Assembly (NCBI RefSeq): GCF_043194295.1
Contig: NZ_JBAFVK010000012.1
DNA length: 64,000 bases
Source: Xanthobacter autotrophicus
Lineage (GTDB): Bacteria > Pseudomonadota > Alphaproteobacteria > Rhizobiales > Xanthobacteraceae
Reading direction: 5' to 3' (one strand)
The notes beneath the pieces are model-generated. The model was not told where the DNA came from and searched no databases. It was given only the letters and a program-made list of their open reading frames with translations. Both the position numbers and the translations under genes were made by a program. Below are positions 63,396 through 64,000 of this stretch, in pieces. How positions within the stretch are numbered: the stretch's first letter is position 1; every line of letters begins with the position of its first letter.

Positions 63396-64000
63396 TCAGC
63401 GCGCCCGTTTCTTGATGCGCACCAGCTTGAAGAAGCCCACCGGGAATACCGGCGAAATCTCGATCACTTCCATGTCGGGATAGCGCGCCGCCCAGTTGCG
63501 CAGGCGGCTGGCCTTGAAGGCGATGCTCCAGCCCACCTTCTTCACCAGCGGGGCGAGCGCCGCCTCGATATGCATGGTGGCGCCCTCGTCCGCCCCGAGC
63601 TTGGAAGCGATCACGATCTCTCCGCCGGGCTTCAGCACCCGGTACATCTCGTCGAGCGCGCCTTCCGGGTCCGGCACCAGGGTGATGACGAAGGGCACGG
63701 TGACGGCGTTGAAGCTTTCGTCGGCAAAGCCGAGATTGCAGGCGTCCATGGCGGCGAGCAGGCCGACCTGGGACAGGCCGCGCTCCACCTTCTTGTCCAC
63801 CGCCTTCTGCAGCATGTGGAACGACAGGTCGATGCCGGTCACCTGCGTGCCCTTGGGATAATAGGGCAGGACCAGCCCGGTGCCCACGCCCACTTCCAGG
63901 ATGCGCGGGCCGCAGGCGGCGGCGGCGGCGGCGGCCTTGCGCTGGGCGTCCGCCAGCAGCTTCACATAGACCTTGTCATAGATGGGCGCCCACTTGGCGT
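63396..64000 (-). CDS. pmtA: PmtA-like phosphatidylethanolamine N-methyltransferase (partial, runs off right edge)
   Basis: 201 codons present; the frame continues past the window end (AKWAPIYDKVYVKLL precedes the first internal Met). SAM-binding motif I is ILEVGVGTGLVLPYYPKGTQVTGIDLS, then MDACNLGFADESFNAVTVPFVITLVPD and VLKPGGEIVIASKLG, closely like Rhodobacter/Sinorhizobium PmtA, which methylates phosphatidylethanolamine to phosphatidylcholine at the membrane. A related class I methyltransferase cannot be fully excluded without the N-terminus. Confidence 0.82.
   Translation of the reverse strand, partial: AKWAPIYDKVYVKLLADAQRKAAAAAAACGPRILEVGVGTGLVLPYYPKGTQVTGIDLSFHMLQKAVDKKVERGLSQVGLLAAMDACNLGFADESFNAVTVPFVITLVPDPEGALDEMYRVLKPGGEIVIASKLGADEGATMHIEAALAPLVKKVGWSIAFKASRLRNWAARYPDMEVIEISPVFPVGFFKLVRIKKRAR

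Overview
The window is 64 kb of high-GC chromosome from an alphaproteobacterium, most likely a Hyphomicrobiales member near Xanthobacter, Azorhizobium or Ancylobacter (Xanthobacteraceae). This is inferred from codon and base composition, an EcfG-type general-stress promoter, a Rhizobiales-type intergenic repeat (4721-4825), a PmtA-type phospholipid methyltransferase, a cysteine-type intracellular PHB depolymerase and dense GTGA/ATGA gene couplings. There are two tRNA genes (Glu-CTC, elongator Met-CAT). I saw no rRNA, CRISPR array, IS element or prophage.

Layout. 1-1.1 kb: a thiolase-like gene start and a broken enoyl-CoA hydratase beside tRNA-Glu. 1.2-8.2 kb: housekeeping genes (YggS-type PLP protein, GGDEF sensor, NlpC/P60 hydrolase, leucyl aminopeptidase, a small prepilin peptidase/Flp pilin pair, pirin). 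8.3-12.9 kb: a small stress protein behind an EcfG promoter, then an aldehyde dehydrogenase divergent from an AcoR-type sigma-54 activator, with a visible -24/-12 promoter and enhancer-like palindromes between them. 13-17.3 kb: PHB depolymerase, a winged-helix regulator with a coupled 41-aa leader ORF, secreted small proteins and a sterol-desaturase-type enzyme. 17.3-19.5 kb: an OmpR/EnvZ-type two-component pair. 19.5-24 kb: a four-gene operon (flavin reductase, HpaB-type monooxygenase, cupin, amidase) divergent from a MarR regulator, with a perfect palindrome between.

24.2-43.2 kb is the most unusual part. A 3081-residue fully reducing type I PKS ends in two condensation-like domains, the first degenerate, and is followed in the same direction by a complete DevBCA-type exporter. 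Upstream lies an animal-haem-peroxidase-family gene that seems to have lost both haem-pocket histidines. Divergent from it are a LuxR-type regulator, a RoxA-like dihaem cytochrome and an overlapping cytochrome P450. The PKS plus Dev exporter resembles the logic of heterocyst glycolipid synthesis and export. The dihaem protein, P450 and peroxidase fold recall fatty-acid dioxygenase (oxylipin) systems. The combination may make, oxidise and export a lipid; this is inference.

43.3-64 kb is mostly core metabolism: MltB-type transglycosylase, GalU, fused indolepyruvate ferredoxin oxidoreductase behind a 12-bp-arm inverted repeat, a DUF1007/NicO nickel-cobalt pair, a chorismate mutase-aminotransferase-TyrA operon, RlmN, a KdgK-like sugar kinase, an aminotransferase/LprI pair, a CHASE-PAS-GAF-GGDEF diguanylate cyclase, tRNA-Met and the start-less PmtA-like gene at the right edge.
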